A stretch of 64,000 nt of DNA from FEN-987 sp035517955. GTDB taxonomy: Archaea > Thermoproteota > Bathyarchaeia > 40CM-2-53-6. The stretch spans positions 19,724-83,723 of the forward strand of contig DATIYC010000200.1 of the NCBI GenBank assembly GCA_035517955.1, given 5' to 3'. Positions 25,564-34,706 of this stretch are shown one piece after another. The translations under genes were made by a program, and so were the position numbers. How positions within the stretch are numbered: the stretch's first letter is position 1; every line of letters starts with the position of its first letter. Under the pieces are notes generated by a model. The model ran no database searches. It was not told the origin of the DNA and was given only the letters and a program-made list of their open reading frames with translations.

Positions 25564-25843
25564 AAAATGGAAACTCCCCGCGGGAAGTTCATCGGAAAGC
25601 TCTAGGTTCCTAGTGAGGTTAAGCGAAGTGCACATAGTGGCAGTCGCAGAAGCAGAAGTTCGATGCGCAATCCTCGTGAGTGCTATTATCACATCGTTGA
25701 CTCATGGGTTATCACTCGACAATAGTTGGGTACACCTAAAATAGCTTTGCGATCAAGAAAAAGAACACAACCTCGCTGACCGTTCAAACCCAATCGGTTA
25801 AACCATACCGAATCCGAGTCGAATTGGTTAGGGAGATGTTCAG

Positions 25844-25975
25844 TTAGCGAGAGAGCTTTCGTCCCATCCGAACTAGGCCATGGTCCTGCTTTCGTCTGGC
25901 AGACCTAGCTCCTTTCGCAAGCTTTCGCTTGGTGGAAGCTCTTTTCTTTCTTCGTCTTGCCTTATGTTTCGGCAT
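25844..25975 (-). CDS. Very small, highly basic protein (43 aa)
   Basis: An ATG at 25975 opens a 43-codon frame: MPKHKARRRKKRASTKRKLA, then 23 more residues ending GRKLSR and stop TAA at 25844. About half of all residues are Arg or Lys and there are no acidic residues except one Asp. This composition, plus ATG start and isolated position, resembles small ribosomal or nucleic-acid-binding proteins such as L39e/L41e-type peptides, but I cannot match it to a named family. It was too short for an ordinary ORF threshold. An AT-rich TTAATTATG about 30 nt upstream may be its TATA. Confidence 0.55.
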   Translation of the reverse strand: MPKHKARRRKKRASTKRKLAKGARSARRKQDHGLVRMGRKLSR

Positions 25976-26056
25976 TGAAGACCGCGTAGCTTACGCTCCT
26001 AGACATAATTAACACGTGCTGAACCGAACGTTTAGGTCGCTTGAGACTTCGTTTGC

Positions 26057-26551
26057 CTAGGGAGCATTAGTCTTCCCGGTCATATGCTCTATCGTTATCT
26101 CCAGTACCTCCACATCTCCCAAACTTTCAGTTGTGACTTCCTTCGTGGCGACTTTGTTCTTGTCGTATTTCTCCACCAGCGCCTTCAGGATTGCAATTTT
26201 CTCGGGCGGTTTTTCGAGGAATCTGGCTTTGCCGAAGGCTATGATGCTCTTGTATCTGAAGGAGAATTTGCATGGGTCAGCGTTTGGTATGGTTTCGCCA
26301 GGCTCGTCGACCTCGAAGCAGACCTGGTTGTTCGCCTTCAAGTAAGTGTACAGTTGTCCCTCATTTGCCGAGTGGAAGTAGATCTTCCCACCAGTATACA
26401 CAAAGTTCAACGGAACAACGTAAGGTTGGTCCTTGAGCGACAGGGCTATTCTGCCAACCAAAGCCCGGTTCAGCACCGAATCGACTTCCCTTCTATCCAA
26501 TATCAGACGGTCCATTCGCCTCATCTCGAAACGTTGCAAAACTGCACCCAC
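26057..26551 (-). CDS. PPOX-class flavin/F420-binding protein (NimA-like)
   Basis: 164 aa; the start could also be the in-frame ATG at 26527. The split-barrel fold of the pyridoxamine 5'-phosphate oxidase class is indicated by VGRIALSLKDQPYVVPLNFVY, KIYFHSANEGQLYTYL and VCFEVDEPG. This pattern is that of the nitroimidazole-reductase-like group with flavin cofactor. It is the last gene of a minus-strand series with DJ-1 and NSUN genes. A role in redox detoxification is inferred. Confidence 0.8.
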   Translation of the reverse strand: MGAVLQRFEMRRMDRLILDRREVDSVLNRALVGRIALSLKDQPYVVPLNFVYTGGKIYFHSANEGQLYTYLKANNQVCFEVDEPGETIPNADPCKFSFRYKSIIAFGKARFLEKPPEKIAILKALVEKYDKNKVATKEVTTESLGDVEVLEITIEHMTGKTNAP

Positions 26552-26638
26552 ACCTGAGGTCGGGAGGGTGTAGGAATTACTTTACTGATGACTTTCCGGA
26601 TTGATTACGGCGAAAAGTTATGGTTAGCTTAAAAGAGC

Positions 26639-27202
26639 TCAGATTCTGTATTCCATTTCTTTGACGATATCCTTCATCAATTGTTCACCATATTTTCGCT
26701 TAAGCAATTCGAGTGAGAGGTCGATTCCGGCGCTTATTCCCGCCGAGGTAGCCACGTTTCCCTCAAAGATGAATCGTTCATTTTCAACCACATGAACGTT
26801 AGGATACTCTCTTAGGCCATCGAACTGAGATGCATGGGTGGTAGCTCTCTTTCCATCCAAGAGCCCAGCTTCCGCGAGAACCAATGCACCTGTGCAAACA
26901 CTTACCGTCGTCGCTTGAGAAGTATGGTTCTTGATGAAAGTGACCGTTTCCCGATCGTACCTTGCTTTCTCCCTCGCCCCTCGACCTCCCGGCACGATCA
27001 ATAAATCAAGCCTCGGGCAGTTTGCGAAGCTATGATCTGGTTGTACCTTCAACCCATACCGGCACTGAACTCTGTTGCCATCCTTCGAGACCGTCAATAC
27101 CTTGACGTCCTTCATTTGTGAGGCGATGCCGAAAACTTCCCACGGACCAGCAAAATCAAGCTCCTCTACATCATCAAACAGTATTATTCCCACGAGCAAC
27201 AT
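26639..27202 (-). CDS. DJ-1/PfpI superfamily protein
   Basis: 187 aa. Class I glutamine amidotransferase-like fold. FDDVEELDFAGPWEVFG is the opening of the GlxA/isonitrile hydratase branch. The nucleophile elbow is VSVCTGALVLAEAGLLDGK with Cys near residue 102, followed by the RATTH block. It could be a hydratase, glyoxalase/deglycase or chaperone; substrate not determinable. It is 28 nt after the hypothetical gene at 27230-27598. Confidence 0.85.
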   Translation of the reverse strand: MLLVGIILFDDVEELDFAGPWEVFGIASQMKDVKVLTVSKDGNRVQCRYGLKVQPDHSFANCPRLDLLIVPGGRGAREKARYDRETVTFIKNHTSQATTVSVCTGALVLAEAGLLDGKRATTHASQFDGLREYPNVHVVENERFIFEGNVATSAGISAGIDLSLELLKRKYGEQLMKDIVKEMEYRI

Positions 27203-27229
27203 TTCAACCTCCTCAGGTCCGCTTCGTGA

Positions 27230-27598
27230 TCAGAGTACTTCGGCTTTCTGCGTTTCCTCGTTCCAGACCTGCCGCTCCTTCTCCTCAGGGTCGGAAGTTA
27301 TCAGCAAGGATCGTTTCGCGTCTTTGAGGGGTATGATGAAGTATTCAAGCACTCGTCCATCAGAACCTTTCAAGGTCAGCTTGCGTTTCCGGTCCGCAGG
27401 CTTCATTGTCTTCGGGTCGAGATACTTGCAGAGTATGTAGCTTCCACGCGAATCCAACGTCCGAACTTCAAGCTTCCCACCTTTCCCTTTCGTTAGGACA
27501 GTTTCAGGAAGTTGCATCGATTTCACTACGAACTCCAGAGTCTGGAACGCGTTAAAGTTTTCGTCGTTAGCGTTCGAATCTTCCGATGAAGTATCCAA
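27230..27598 (-). CDS. Hypothetical protein overlapping NSUN gene end
   Basis: 122 aa, no recognised family. The N-terminus is acidic and Asn/Ser-rich, followed by a predicted alpha+beta domain rich in Lys and Arg (about 20-110). Its start overlaps the 3' end of the NSUN methylase by 32 nt, indicating co-translation. The position between an RNA methylase and DJ-1 gives no clear function. Confidence 0.6.
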   Translation of the reverse strand: MDTSSEDSNANDENFNAFQTLEFVVKSMQLPETVLTKGKGGKLEVRTLDSRGSYILCKYLDPKTMKPADRKRKLTLKGSDGRVLEYFIIPLKDAKRSLLITSDPEEKERQVWNEETQKAEVL

Positions 27599-28751
27599 TT
27601 TCGTCAGTTATAGGGTGGAACCGCTGGCAAAAAGTTTTCAACACCTCAGCGTTCCTGAAATCTGTTGACCCAACTAGGGGCGTCTGCTCAACAACATGGA
27701 GCCCGCATTCATGTTCGGCGAACTCCACAGTTTCCTCGCACTCTTGCTTTGTGATAGTGCATACGCTGTACACCACGACTCCACCCGGTTTGACTACTCT
27801 CGCTGCTGATTTTAGAAACTGCCTCTGATAATCCGCCAACGCGTTCACCTTTTCCCGCGAGGTGGAGTCGTAGATTTTTGGTCGGAGACCAAGGGCGCTG
27901 CACGGTGGATCGATCAGAACGCGGTCTGCCTGCAAATCGGGCAAGTCGTCTGCAGCGTATCTAGAGTCATGTATGGATACGGTAACGTTTGAGCAACCCA
28001 AGTGTACTACCGTTTGCCGCGTGCGAGCAACCTTCTCGCTGTTTCGATCCAAACCGTAAACTTTGCCAGTATTTCGCATGAGTTGGCTTATGTGTGACAA
28101 CTTCCCCCCAGGCGCACAATTCATATCCACAACGCACTCGCCCTCCTTCGGTCCGAGAACGTGACTTGTCACCATGGCTGCAAGTGACTGTGGGTAGAGC
28201 AATCCTTCAGCGAATTCCGGTAACTCTCTGATTTGCGGCGACTTATACTGACGCTCCTGCAGCCTCACTGCTAACCCTCTTCTGAATGTGAGGATGTCGT
28301 TCGTGTTCATCATAGCCTCGCCCGTTCCAAGAACGTCGTCCATTTCCGAGAGCACTGTTACTTGGTCTCCGGACCGAAGGGATCCGCATTCGATGACGCC
28401 TGGCGCGTAAACGTTGGCGCCTTGCAAGACAGATTCGGCCGTATGCTTATCCACAATTATCTTCCGACCTTTTGTCAGTATGTCGAAGGGTCCCTCTACA
28501 CGAATGCCCAACGCCTCAGACACGACAGGGTGCTGCGAAACCCTGAGTCCTCTACTTTCCAATCGATTCATGAGATCGTCAGGGGAGATCTTGAGCGTGT
28601 TACATCGAACATAATACGTCTGAACAGGTTTTGGAAGTGCTTCAAGTATCGCTGTCGCACCGGTACCATAAACTTCCGTCACCAATTGAACGACGTCTAG
28701 TGAGAACCTGCTCTGATCTGAGCTGTGGAGTTCCTGATCACTCAAAGTCAT
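27567..28751 (-). CDS. RNA m5C methyltransferase, NSUN6/RsmB-like with PUA domain
   Basis: 394 aa. A PUA RNA-binding domain (about 75-165, starting GRKIIVDKHTAESVLQGANV) is inserted before the methylase core, as in NSUN6-type enzymes. Motif I is VVDMNCAPGGKLSHISQL, the proline-cysteine motif is DPPCSALG, and the catalytic cysteine is in VVYSVCTITKQECEE. All key residues for 5-methylcytosine formation are present. The substrate is probably tRNA. It lies 24 nt after the AlkA gene. Confidence 0.9.
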   Translation of the reverse strand: MTLSDQELHSSDQSRFSLDVVQLVTEVYGTGATAILEALPKPVQTYYVRCNTLKISPDDLMNRLESRGLRVSQHPVVSEALGIRVEGPFDILTKGRKIIVDKHTAESVLQGANVYAPGVIECGSLRSGDQVTVLSEMDDVLGTGEAMMNTNDILTFRRGLAVRLQERQYKSPQIRELPEFAEGLLYPQSLAAMVTSHVLGPKEGECVVDMNCAPGGKLSHISQLMRNTGKVYGLDRNSEKVARTRQTVVHLGCSNVTVSIHDSRYAADDLPDLQADRVLIDPPCSALGLRPKIYDSTSREKVNALADYQRQFLKSAARVVKPGGVVVYSVCTITKQECEETVEFAEHECGLHVVEQTPLVGSTDFRNAEVLKTFCQRFHPITDEIGYFIGRFER

Positions 28752-28775
28752 TCATACTGACCTGAAATTTGCAGG

Positions 28776-29486
28776 CTAGGCCGTGTCTTTGGTGCGCCAG
28801 AGGTATAGTGAAGCTATGGAACAGTAGGGGTGCCAAGCCTTCGCTAGCTCCTCAATTCGTTCCCGGTTGGGTCGCTTGCGGAGGGCGTATACTTTCCTCA
28901 TCGAATCCTGAATTCCAAGGTCGTCTACGGGAAGAATGTCTGCTCGGCCTAATGTGAAAAGGAGGAACATGTGCGCGGTCCATGGACCTATTCCCTTCAC
29001 CTCATCTAGGATACTAATCACTTCTTCGTCAGACATCTTCCACAACTCTTCCAATCGAAGGGAGCCGTTAACCACTCTTTGACTGAGATCTTTGAGGTAT
29101 CGAATCTTCTGAGGAGACACACCTGCTTTGCGAAACTTCGCAATGGGAAGGGCAATTAACGAGTGTGCCGTAAGTTCTTCGCCTTCAAGAGAAGTTTTCA
29201 ATTTGGCGAAAATGGATTCAGCTGCGGCGCCATTCAGTTGCTGAGAAATTACCGCCTCAACCAATGATTCGAATGGATCCCCTTCGCATGCAAATTCGAA
29301 GGGTCCGTGCTTCTTGATTAGACTTCTGAGTTTGCGGTCGACCTTGCAAATGTGGTCTACGCCCAAATGGAACGTTGCAGAGTCGCTGATGTTTGGGAAT
29401 GGCATGGTCTTAGCAGCATCCTTAGTTCGGGTAGACAGGCTTAACGATTCAGAGGTTTCAACCATTTCCTTCCTGTGCCTATGCAC
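28776..29486 (-). CDS. AlkA-type DNA-3-methyladenine glycosylase
   Basis: 236 aa as read; in-frame ATG codons at 29465 and 29405 are also possible starts. HhH-GPD superfamily: FESLVEAVISQQLNGAAAE is the conserved first helix pair, VKGIGPWTAHMFLLF is the hairpin, and ILPVDDLGIQDSM carries the catalytic Asp. It lacks the N-terminal TBP-like domain of E. coli AlkA, so it is the short archaeal/yeast MAG form. It removes alkylated bases. It heads a minus-strand series with NSUN. Confidence 0.88.
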   Translation of the reverse strand: MHRHRKEMVETSESLSLSTRTKDAAKTMPFPNISDSATFHLGVDHICKVDRKLRSLIKKHGPFEFACEGDPFESLVEAVISQQLNGAAAESIFAKLKTSLEGEELTAHSLIALPIAKFRKAGVSPQKIRYLKDLSQRVVNGSLRLEELWKMSDEEVISILDEVKGIGPWTAHMFLLFTLGRADILPVDDLGIQDSMRKVYALRKRPNRERIEELAKAWHPYCSIASLYLWRTKDTA

Positions 29487-29531
29487 TGTTTCGTTGAGGA
29501 ACAGAAATATAGCTTCCTGAATTACAGTAAG

Positions 29532-29723
29532 ATGGTTGAGGCAGGAGTTGCTTCTCGGTTGAATCAGCAGCAGCGGTTAGCGTTAGTTAACGTTGCCGGG
29601 CTAGCATCGCTGATCGCGTTCACTAGCCTCGTTTACGTTCGTACCCAGCAGCCAATAATTCTAATCGTTGGCGGATTGATCTCGGTTATTGGCGTTATGG
29701 GAACAATGATGCGTTCTAATTGA
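29532..29723 (+). CDS. Small two-helix membrane protein
   Basis: 63 aa from the ATG at 29532. After a short polar N-terminus there are two hydrophobic segments (about 20-37 and 43-59) separated by TQQP. No family recognised. It is divergent from AlkA and 29 nt ahead of a NUDIX gene on the same strand. Confidence 0.55.
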   Translation: MVEAGVASRLNQQQRLALVNVAGLASLIAFTSLVYVRTQQPIILIVGGLISVIGVMGTMMRSN

Positions 29724-29752
29724 CCGACTCATTTTAGACAATTAATCGCTAG

Positions 29753-30184
29753 TTGGAATTTCATTTGGTGCAATCGTTTCCTGAGGCCACGGTGGGCGCG
29801 CTTATCGTGAACGGTAAAGGCAAAGTTCTCATCGTTAGGTCTGAGAAGTGGGGGCACAAATACACAGTCCCTGGCGGACACATCGAGTTAGGTGAGAGGG
29901 CTGAAGACGCGATTCGGCGCGAGGTGAAGGAAGAAACCGGGTTGGATTCCGAGCCTGTAGAATTGTTGATAGTGCAACAAGCCATCTACCCGAAAGACTA
30001 CCACAAGCATGAGCACTTCATCTTCATGGATTACATTTGCAAGGCGAAAACGGAGGAAGTAAAGTTGGACGGGCGTGAGCTCCAGGAGTATGTATGGGTT
30101 AGCCCAGAGGAAGCCCTCAAGCTGGACCTTGAGCAGTATACTCGGATTTTTGTTGAAAAATACCTGCAAAAACTAAGAGGCTAA
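29753..30184 (+). CDS. NUDIX hydrolase
   Basis: 143 aa, TTG start. The complete NUDIX box starts at GGHIELGERAED (about residue 43) and continues to REVKEETGL with all catalytic glutamates. The family hydrolyses nucleoside diphosphates linked to another moiety; the substrate cannot be set from sequence. Its 3' end overlaps the convergent metallopeptidase gene by 4 nt. Confidence 0.9.
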   Translation: MEFHLVQSFPEATVGALIVNGKGKVLIVRSEKWGHKYTVPGGHIELGERAEDAIRREVKEETGLDSEPVELLIVQQAIYPKDYHKHEHFIFMDYICKAKTEEVKLDGRELQEYVWVSPEEALKLDLEQYTRIFVEKYLQKLRG

Positions 30185-30675
30185 GATGATGTGGAGCGCA
30201 CGCCGAGAGTTTTCAGAAGCCTAGCGTGGTCCTTCCTGCTGATCCACTCAACGTAAATGTACTCGGCGAGTGTCTCTTCATCCATTCCGATCAGACGAGC
30301 CTCCTCAACGCTGCACTTGTAAGCTTCAATCTCTGTTGGGCGGTCTACGTAACTATAGTTTTCATCGAACAGCTCCTTCCCTTGCAGGTACTGTTTGACG
30401 TGAACGAGCTCGTGAATTACGTCGAGGTAGAGGTAGTTCGCGCTAGCAGTACGCAAATAGTCAGCCCCTACAACGAGGCTACCGTCCTCATCGTTCACGT
30501 ACATGTAACCTCTCTCGGGAACTAAAGTAACGTATGTTTCCTCAAGAATCTTGCTCATCAGACCATGGTTGCCAACGCATTTTTGTAGTGATTCTGATTC
30601 CCCGATTCCACTGAAAACTTCCTTGAGTTTGTACCGACCGAGAGGTAGGCCTCTGTTAGCTTTGAATTCACTCAA
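30181..30675 (-). CDS. HExxH putative zinc metallopeptidase
   Basis: 164 aa. The motif VIHELVHVKQYLQG (about residue 87) with a downstream PTEIEAYKCS glutamate gives a gluzincin-like zinc site. There is no signal peptide, so it acts in the cytoplasm. I know similar small proteins only as hypothetical archaeal metallopeptidases. It is convergent and overlapping with NUDIX by 4 nt. Confidence 0.65.
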   Translation of the reverse strand: MSEFKANRGLPLGRYKLKEVFSGIGESESLQKCVGNHGLMSKILEETYVTLVPERGYMYVNDEDGSLVVGADYLRTASANYLYLDVIHELVHVKQYLQGKELFDENYSYVDRPTEIEAYKCSVEEARLIGMDEETLAEYIYVEWISRKDHARLLKTLGVRSTSS

Positions 30676-30726
30676 AATCCAATCACTGTTACGTTTGGAG
30701 TCTCGAAGTCGGAAAACCGTTCACGG

Positions 30727-31794
30727 CTACATATCGACGGCTATAAACCGTTCCTCGTTAACAGTCGCGCTCAACTTTCCTACGATCGAAATCTCATTTC
30801 CACAATTCTTGCAACAGTTATGATCGTCCATGTTCCAGCCGGTAATATCGAAGCCCATGCGCTCAACGACAATTTTTCCGCATGCTGGGCAGTAGGTGTG
30901 TTCAAGTGGATGGCCGGGGACGTTTCCAAGGTAAACGTAGTTCAGTCCCACTGCTTTCGCGACTTCGTGGTGTCTCTCCAAGGTCTTGATGGGGGTTGGG
31001 GGAAGGTTCATCATTTTGTAATCTGGGTGGAATCGGAGAAAATGAATTGGCGTGTCAGGTCCTAGGTTGTCGTAAATCCATGTGGAGAGTTTCTTTGCCG
31101 CGCCCAGGTCGTCTCCGACCTCTGGTACGACGAGGTCTGTTATCTCAATGTGAACCTTAGTCCGGTCTCGCATCTCTAGCAAAGTTTGGAAGATCGGGTC
31201 TGCGTTCGCGATACCGATGTACTTTCGTACGAATGAGGTTTCGCCACTTCCTTTGAAATCAACAGTTATACAATCCAAGAAGTCGCGCATCATGTCAACG
31301 GTTTGTGGTGTGTCGTACCCATTCGAAACAAAGATGTTGATCAGCCCAGCCTTGCGAGCTTGAACTCCGATATCGTGGGCGAACTCCATGAAGATGGTAG
31401 GTTGATTGTAAGTGTACGCTAAGCCCTCGCAGCGATATCGCTTCGTCATCTGAACCACCTTCTCCGGCGTAACATCCATCCCCTCAATCTTCCGTCGCTG
31501 GCTAATGTCAAAATTCTGACAATAGGCGCAGAGCCAGTTACATCCAGACGTTGCTACGGAGAATATTCTGCTACCTGGCATGTAGTGGGTTACAGGTTTC
31601 TTTTCGATTGGGTCAATATGCCCTGCTATGATTTTGCCATAAACATACAACCATAACTTACCGTTAGTATTTCCCCTAATGCCGCAGAGACCGATTTTTC
31701 CTTCTGGGATGTTGCAGTAGCGTGCGCAAGCCGTGCATCTGACTCGGCCTCCGGGCAGTTGTTCGTACAGTAACGCCTCTTTGCCCTCTGTCAT
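30727..31794 (-). CDS. amrS: AmmeMemoRadiSam-type radical SAM protein (AmrS)
   Basis: 355 aa from the ATG at 31794; an upstream ATG adds 14 residues. The N-terminal CTACARYCNIPEGKIGLCGI box and the radical SAM motif CNWLCAYCQN (about residues 86-95) are those of the AmrS/PflA-like family. The C-terminal zinc ribbon has CPAC and CKNCG pairs. The partner genes AmmeMemo A and B are not in the window. Activity is unassigned; related enzymes activate glycyl radical proteins. Confidence 0.85.
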   Translation of the reverse strand: MTEGKEALLYEQLPGGRVRCTACARYCNIPEGKIGLCGIRGNTNGKLWLYVYGKIIAGHIDPIEKKPVTHYMPGSRIFSVATSGCNWLCAYCQNFDISQRRKIEGMDVTPEKVVQMTKRYRCEGLAYTYNQPTIFMEFAHDIGVQARKAGLINIFVSNGYDTPQTVDMMRDFLDCITVDFKGSGETSFVRKYIGIANADPIFQTLLEMRDRTKVHIEITDLVVPEVGDDLGAAKKLSTWIYDNLGPDTPIHFLRFHPDYKMMNLPPTPIKTLERHHEVAKAVGLNYVYLGNVPGHPLEHTYCPACGKIVVERMGFDITGWNMDDHNCCKNCGNEISIVGKLSATVNEERFIAVDM

Positions 31795-31932
31795 CTCGCC
31801 TTGCTCCGAGAGCTTCTGTGATGGGCTTGACCGCAACTCATTGACGCAATTCTCGCATGGATTTTCGGGTTGGGGGAGAATAAATGTATCCTTGCATTGG
31901 TTGGGTTGAAGTTAACCGTCCATGGCGTGGTG

Positions 31933-33366
31933 TTAAATTGACTGAACTCTCAATAGGTCGGTCATTCCGCCCGGTGTTGATGGATCACCACAGACGACGA
32001 CAATCTTGTCGCCCTCGCCGACCGTTCCACTGTTTTTGGCGGCGGATCGAGCTGCCGCGAAAATCTCTGCAGTCGTTGAAAGTTTTCTGACTCGGAATGG
32101 ATAGACTCCCCAGAGTAGTGAGAGTCGGTTCATGACTGGGACGTCGTATGTTAAGGCGATGATTGGTACGGGGGAACGGTATTTTGACACTCTATGCGCC
32201 GTCAACCCTGTTCGAGTGTTAGCGACAATACAACCAGCCTTCAACGCGTAGGCAACCTCGCAGGAAGAGAAGCTGATGGATTCCTGCATAATCGGCTTCA
32301 GCTGTGCCCTCTTCGCATCCAAGAGTGCACGGTAAGGAAGGTTTTGCTCCGTCGCAGCCGCCACCTTCTTCATCACGGTCACGGCCTCGACTGGAAACTT
32401 TCCGACAGCGGTTTCCTCGGACAACATTACCGCATCCGTCCCATCAATGATTGCGTTTGCAATATCGGTCACCTCCGCCCGTGTAGGCGTAGGGTTGTTT
32501 ACCATTGATTCAAGCATCTGGGTTGCAGTGATAACTGGCTTACCTGCCAAGTTCGATTTTTCAATGATCTCCTTCTGAAGTGTCGGGATATCCTCAACGT
32601 CCATCTCGACACCTAAATCTCCCCGAGCGACCATGACGGCGTTAGTTCTCCTGAGAATTTCGTCTATGTTCTCAACTGCTGATCGTGTTTCAATTTTCGC
32701 GATAATCCAAGCCTTCGAGTTTGTCTGCTTCAGAATCCGTCTTGCCCGGAGAACGTCTCGGCCTGTACTCACGAATGATATGCCGACGAAGTCTACACCA
32801 TTTGCTAACGCGAACTTGAGTAGTGCGATATCTCTCAGGGTTAGGGCTTGAAGGTTTAGCCGCTTACCGGGTAAATTCACGCCCTTGTCGGATGAAAGTG
32901 GACCACCGCTTATTACGCGACACAGTGCTTCCTCCTTTCTCGCTTTAACGACTTCCAGCTTGACGGTTCCATCCTCAAGGAAAACTGAGTCTCCTTTCTC
33001 TAAGTGTTTGAGTATGGACGGGTGGCTTACTGACACCACTCTTTGGTTGCCAACTAAACGTCGAGCGGTGAGAATTAGAAATGCTCCTTCCTTCAAGTCG
33101 ATTGGTTCAGGCGATATTTTCCCAACCCTCACCTTAGGTCCGGGCAGGTCTGCTAGGATGCCGATCGCTGTTTGCATTTGCCTCGCAACGGCGCGAATTA
33201 GGTGAATTCTGGCGGCATGCTCTGCTGTCGTTCCATGGGAAAAATTGAGTCTGGCTACGTTCATGCCCGCGTCTACTAGCTTATGGAGCATCGACCTTGA
33301 TGATGTGGCCGGGCCGATCGTGCACACGACCTTCGTCTTCGTTTTTGGAGGGCGCAAGAATTTCAC
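31933..33366 (-). CDS. pyk: Pyruvate kinase
   Basis: 477 aa, full length. It converts phosphoenolpyruvate and ADP to pyruvate and ATP. Motifs are TKVVCTIGPATSS, MNVARLNFSHG, DLPGPKVRVG (B-domain boundary), AKIETR (catalytic Lys), VMVARGDLGVE and the pyruvate kinase signature region around TDIANAIIDGTDAVMLSEET. The C-terminal domain is present. It is divergent from phosphoglycerate mutase; together with enolase this gives the lower glycolytic steps. Confidence 0.95.
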   Translation of the reverse strand: MKFLRPPKTKTKVVCTIGPATSSRSMLHKLVDAGMNVARLNFSHGTTAEHAARIHLIRAVARQMQTAIGILADLPGPKVRVGKISPEPIDLKEGAFLILTARRLVGNQRVVSVSHPSILKHLEKGDSVFLEDGTVKLEVVKARKEEALCRVISGGPLSSDKGVNLPGKRLNLQALTLRDIALLKFALANGVDFVGISFVSTGRDVLRARRILKQTNSKAWIIAKIETRSAVENIDEILRRTNAVMVARGDLGVEMDVEDIPTLQKEIIEKSNLAGKPVITATQMLESMVNNPTPTRAEVTDIANAIIDGTDAVMLSEETAVGKFPVEAVTVMKKVAAATEQNLPYRALLDAKRAQLKPIMQESISFSSCEVAYALKAGCIVANTRTGLTAHRVSKYRSPVPIIALTYDVPVMNRLSLLWGVYPFRVRKLSTTAEIFAAARSAAKNSGTVGEGDKIVVVCGDPSTPGGMTDLLRVQSI

Positions 33367-33442
33367 CCTAGTTCGGTTGTGCGGGTATCAGGTCTAAGCA
33401 ATATATTGAGCACGCGATGATAGCGGGAGGCGTGGTTCAGAA

Positions 33443-34705
33443 TTGGGTAGACCGATTCTCTACGTAGTTATGGATGGGGTTGGAGACTTGCCTACCCCCG
33501 AATTTGAGAATAAGACGCCGCTTGAGGCGGCTTCAACTCCTAACTTAGACAAGTTGGCGGTTAAGGGTCAACTAGGAATTGCTTACAGCGTGAAGCGTGG
33601 TATCGCTCCAGAGAGCGATGCGGGGGTATTCTCACTCCTAAGTTATGATCCTAGTCGGCTGGATCTGTCGAGGGGCGTGGTTGAGGCGATGGGGTCTGGG
33701 ATCGACTTCAAAACGGGAGACCTCGCGTTGCGTTGTAATTTCGCGACTGTTCTCGATGGGCAGATAGTAGATCGACGGGCAGGTAGGAATGTTTCAACGG
33801 AAGAGGCGAAGCAACTCGTCGACGCGGTCAACGGCGACGAAGAGTTGAGGAGACTAGCTGATTTTCAACTCAAAGCAACCATCGGCCACAGGTGTGCCGT
33901 AGTCTTCCGCGGTGGAAAGAGGAAACTATCCTCTGATATCACAAACCTTGACCCGGCTTATGCTCGTCGCGGTAAGATGACGATCGCTAAACCGAACGTC
34001 AAGCTTCCCACACCGATACCGAAATGCCGTCCCCTAAAGAAGACGTCAGCCGCCCGGTACAGCGCTAGCCTCATGAACCAATTCGCTAAACTCGTCCATC
34101 AAAAGTTGGAAAATCACCCAGTCAACACTAACAGGGTCTCACGCGGAAGCCAATCGGCTAACTTCCTGCTAATGCGAGACGCAGGAACTAAGACGCCGAA
34201 AGTCAAGACACTCAGTCAGAAGTTTGGGTTCAAGGGAATCGCAGTCGCTGACATGCCCGTCGAGCTTGGGATCGCGAAGGTGATCGGAATCGATACGCGG
34301 GTATTCCCGCCTGATCGTTCACTGGATGCATATGCACAGCGGGCTAAAGTTGCGATGGAACTGGTACGCAACTATGATCTCGTGTATGTTCACCTGAAAG
34401 GCCCAGATGAACCCGGCCATGACGGAGATTTCGAGGGTAAGAAGAAATCGATAGAGGATATTGACGCCGGCTTCTTCTCGAATATTCACCTCGATAAGGA
34501 ACTACTCTGCGTCACTGCGGACCACTCGACTCCCTGTATTGCGAAAGGACATAGCGACGACCCAGTCCCGTTACTAGTGGCCGGCAATGATGTATCATCA
34601 GACGGCTCTCAACGGTACACTGAAGCTTACGCAAAGAAAGGAAAGCTCGGAATCGTAAAACACGGTTACGAGATCATGGGGATACTCAAGAAAATCGCAG
34701 GTTGA
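33443..34705 (+). CDS. apgM: Cofactor-independent phosphoglycerate mutase, archaeal type
   Basis: 420 aa, TTG start. It interconverts 3- and 2-phosphoglycerate. Alkaline phosphatase-like metal motifs: VVMDGVGDLP at the N-terminus, the catalytic Ser in APESDAGVFSLLSYDP (about residue 58), HLKGPDEPGHDGD (about 313), and TADHSTPC near 357. KTPLEAASTPNLDKLA is typical of archaeal aPGAM. It is divergent from pyruvate kinase with about 76 bp between starts, so shared control of two glycolytic genes is possible. Confidence 0.94.
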   Translation: MGRPILYVVMDGVGDLPTPEFENKTPLEAASTPNLDKLAVKGQLGIAYSVKRGIAPESDAGVFSLLSYDPSRLDLSRGVVEAMGSGIDFKTGDLALRCNFATVLDGQIVDRRAGRNVSTEEAKQLVDAVNGDEELRRLADFQLKATIGHRCAVVFRGGKRKLSSDITNLDPAYARRGKMTIAKPNVKLPTPIPKCRPLKKTSAARYSASLMNQFAKLVHQKLENHPVNTNRVSRGSQSANFLLMRDAGTKTPKVKTLSQKFGFKGIAVADMPVELGIAKVIGIDTRVFPPDRSLDAYAQRAKVAMELVRNYDLVYVHLKGPDEPGHDGDFEGKKKSIEDIDAGFFSNIHLDKELLCVTADHSTPCIAKGHSDDPVPLLVAGNDVSSDGSQRYTEAYAKKGKLGIVKHGYEIMGILKKIAG

Positions 34706-34706
34706 C

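Noticed and set aside
30727..31794. Pyruvate formate-lyase activating enzyme
   Set aside because: The radical SAM motif fits broadly, but the N-terminal cysteine box and C-terminal zinc ribbon are those of the AmmeMemoRadiSam group and no formate-lyase gene is near.
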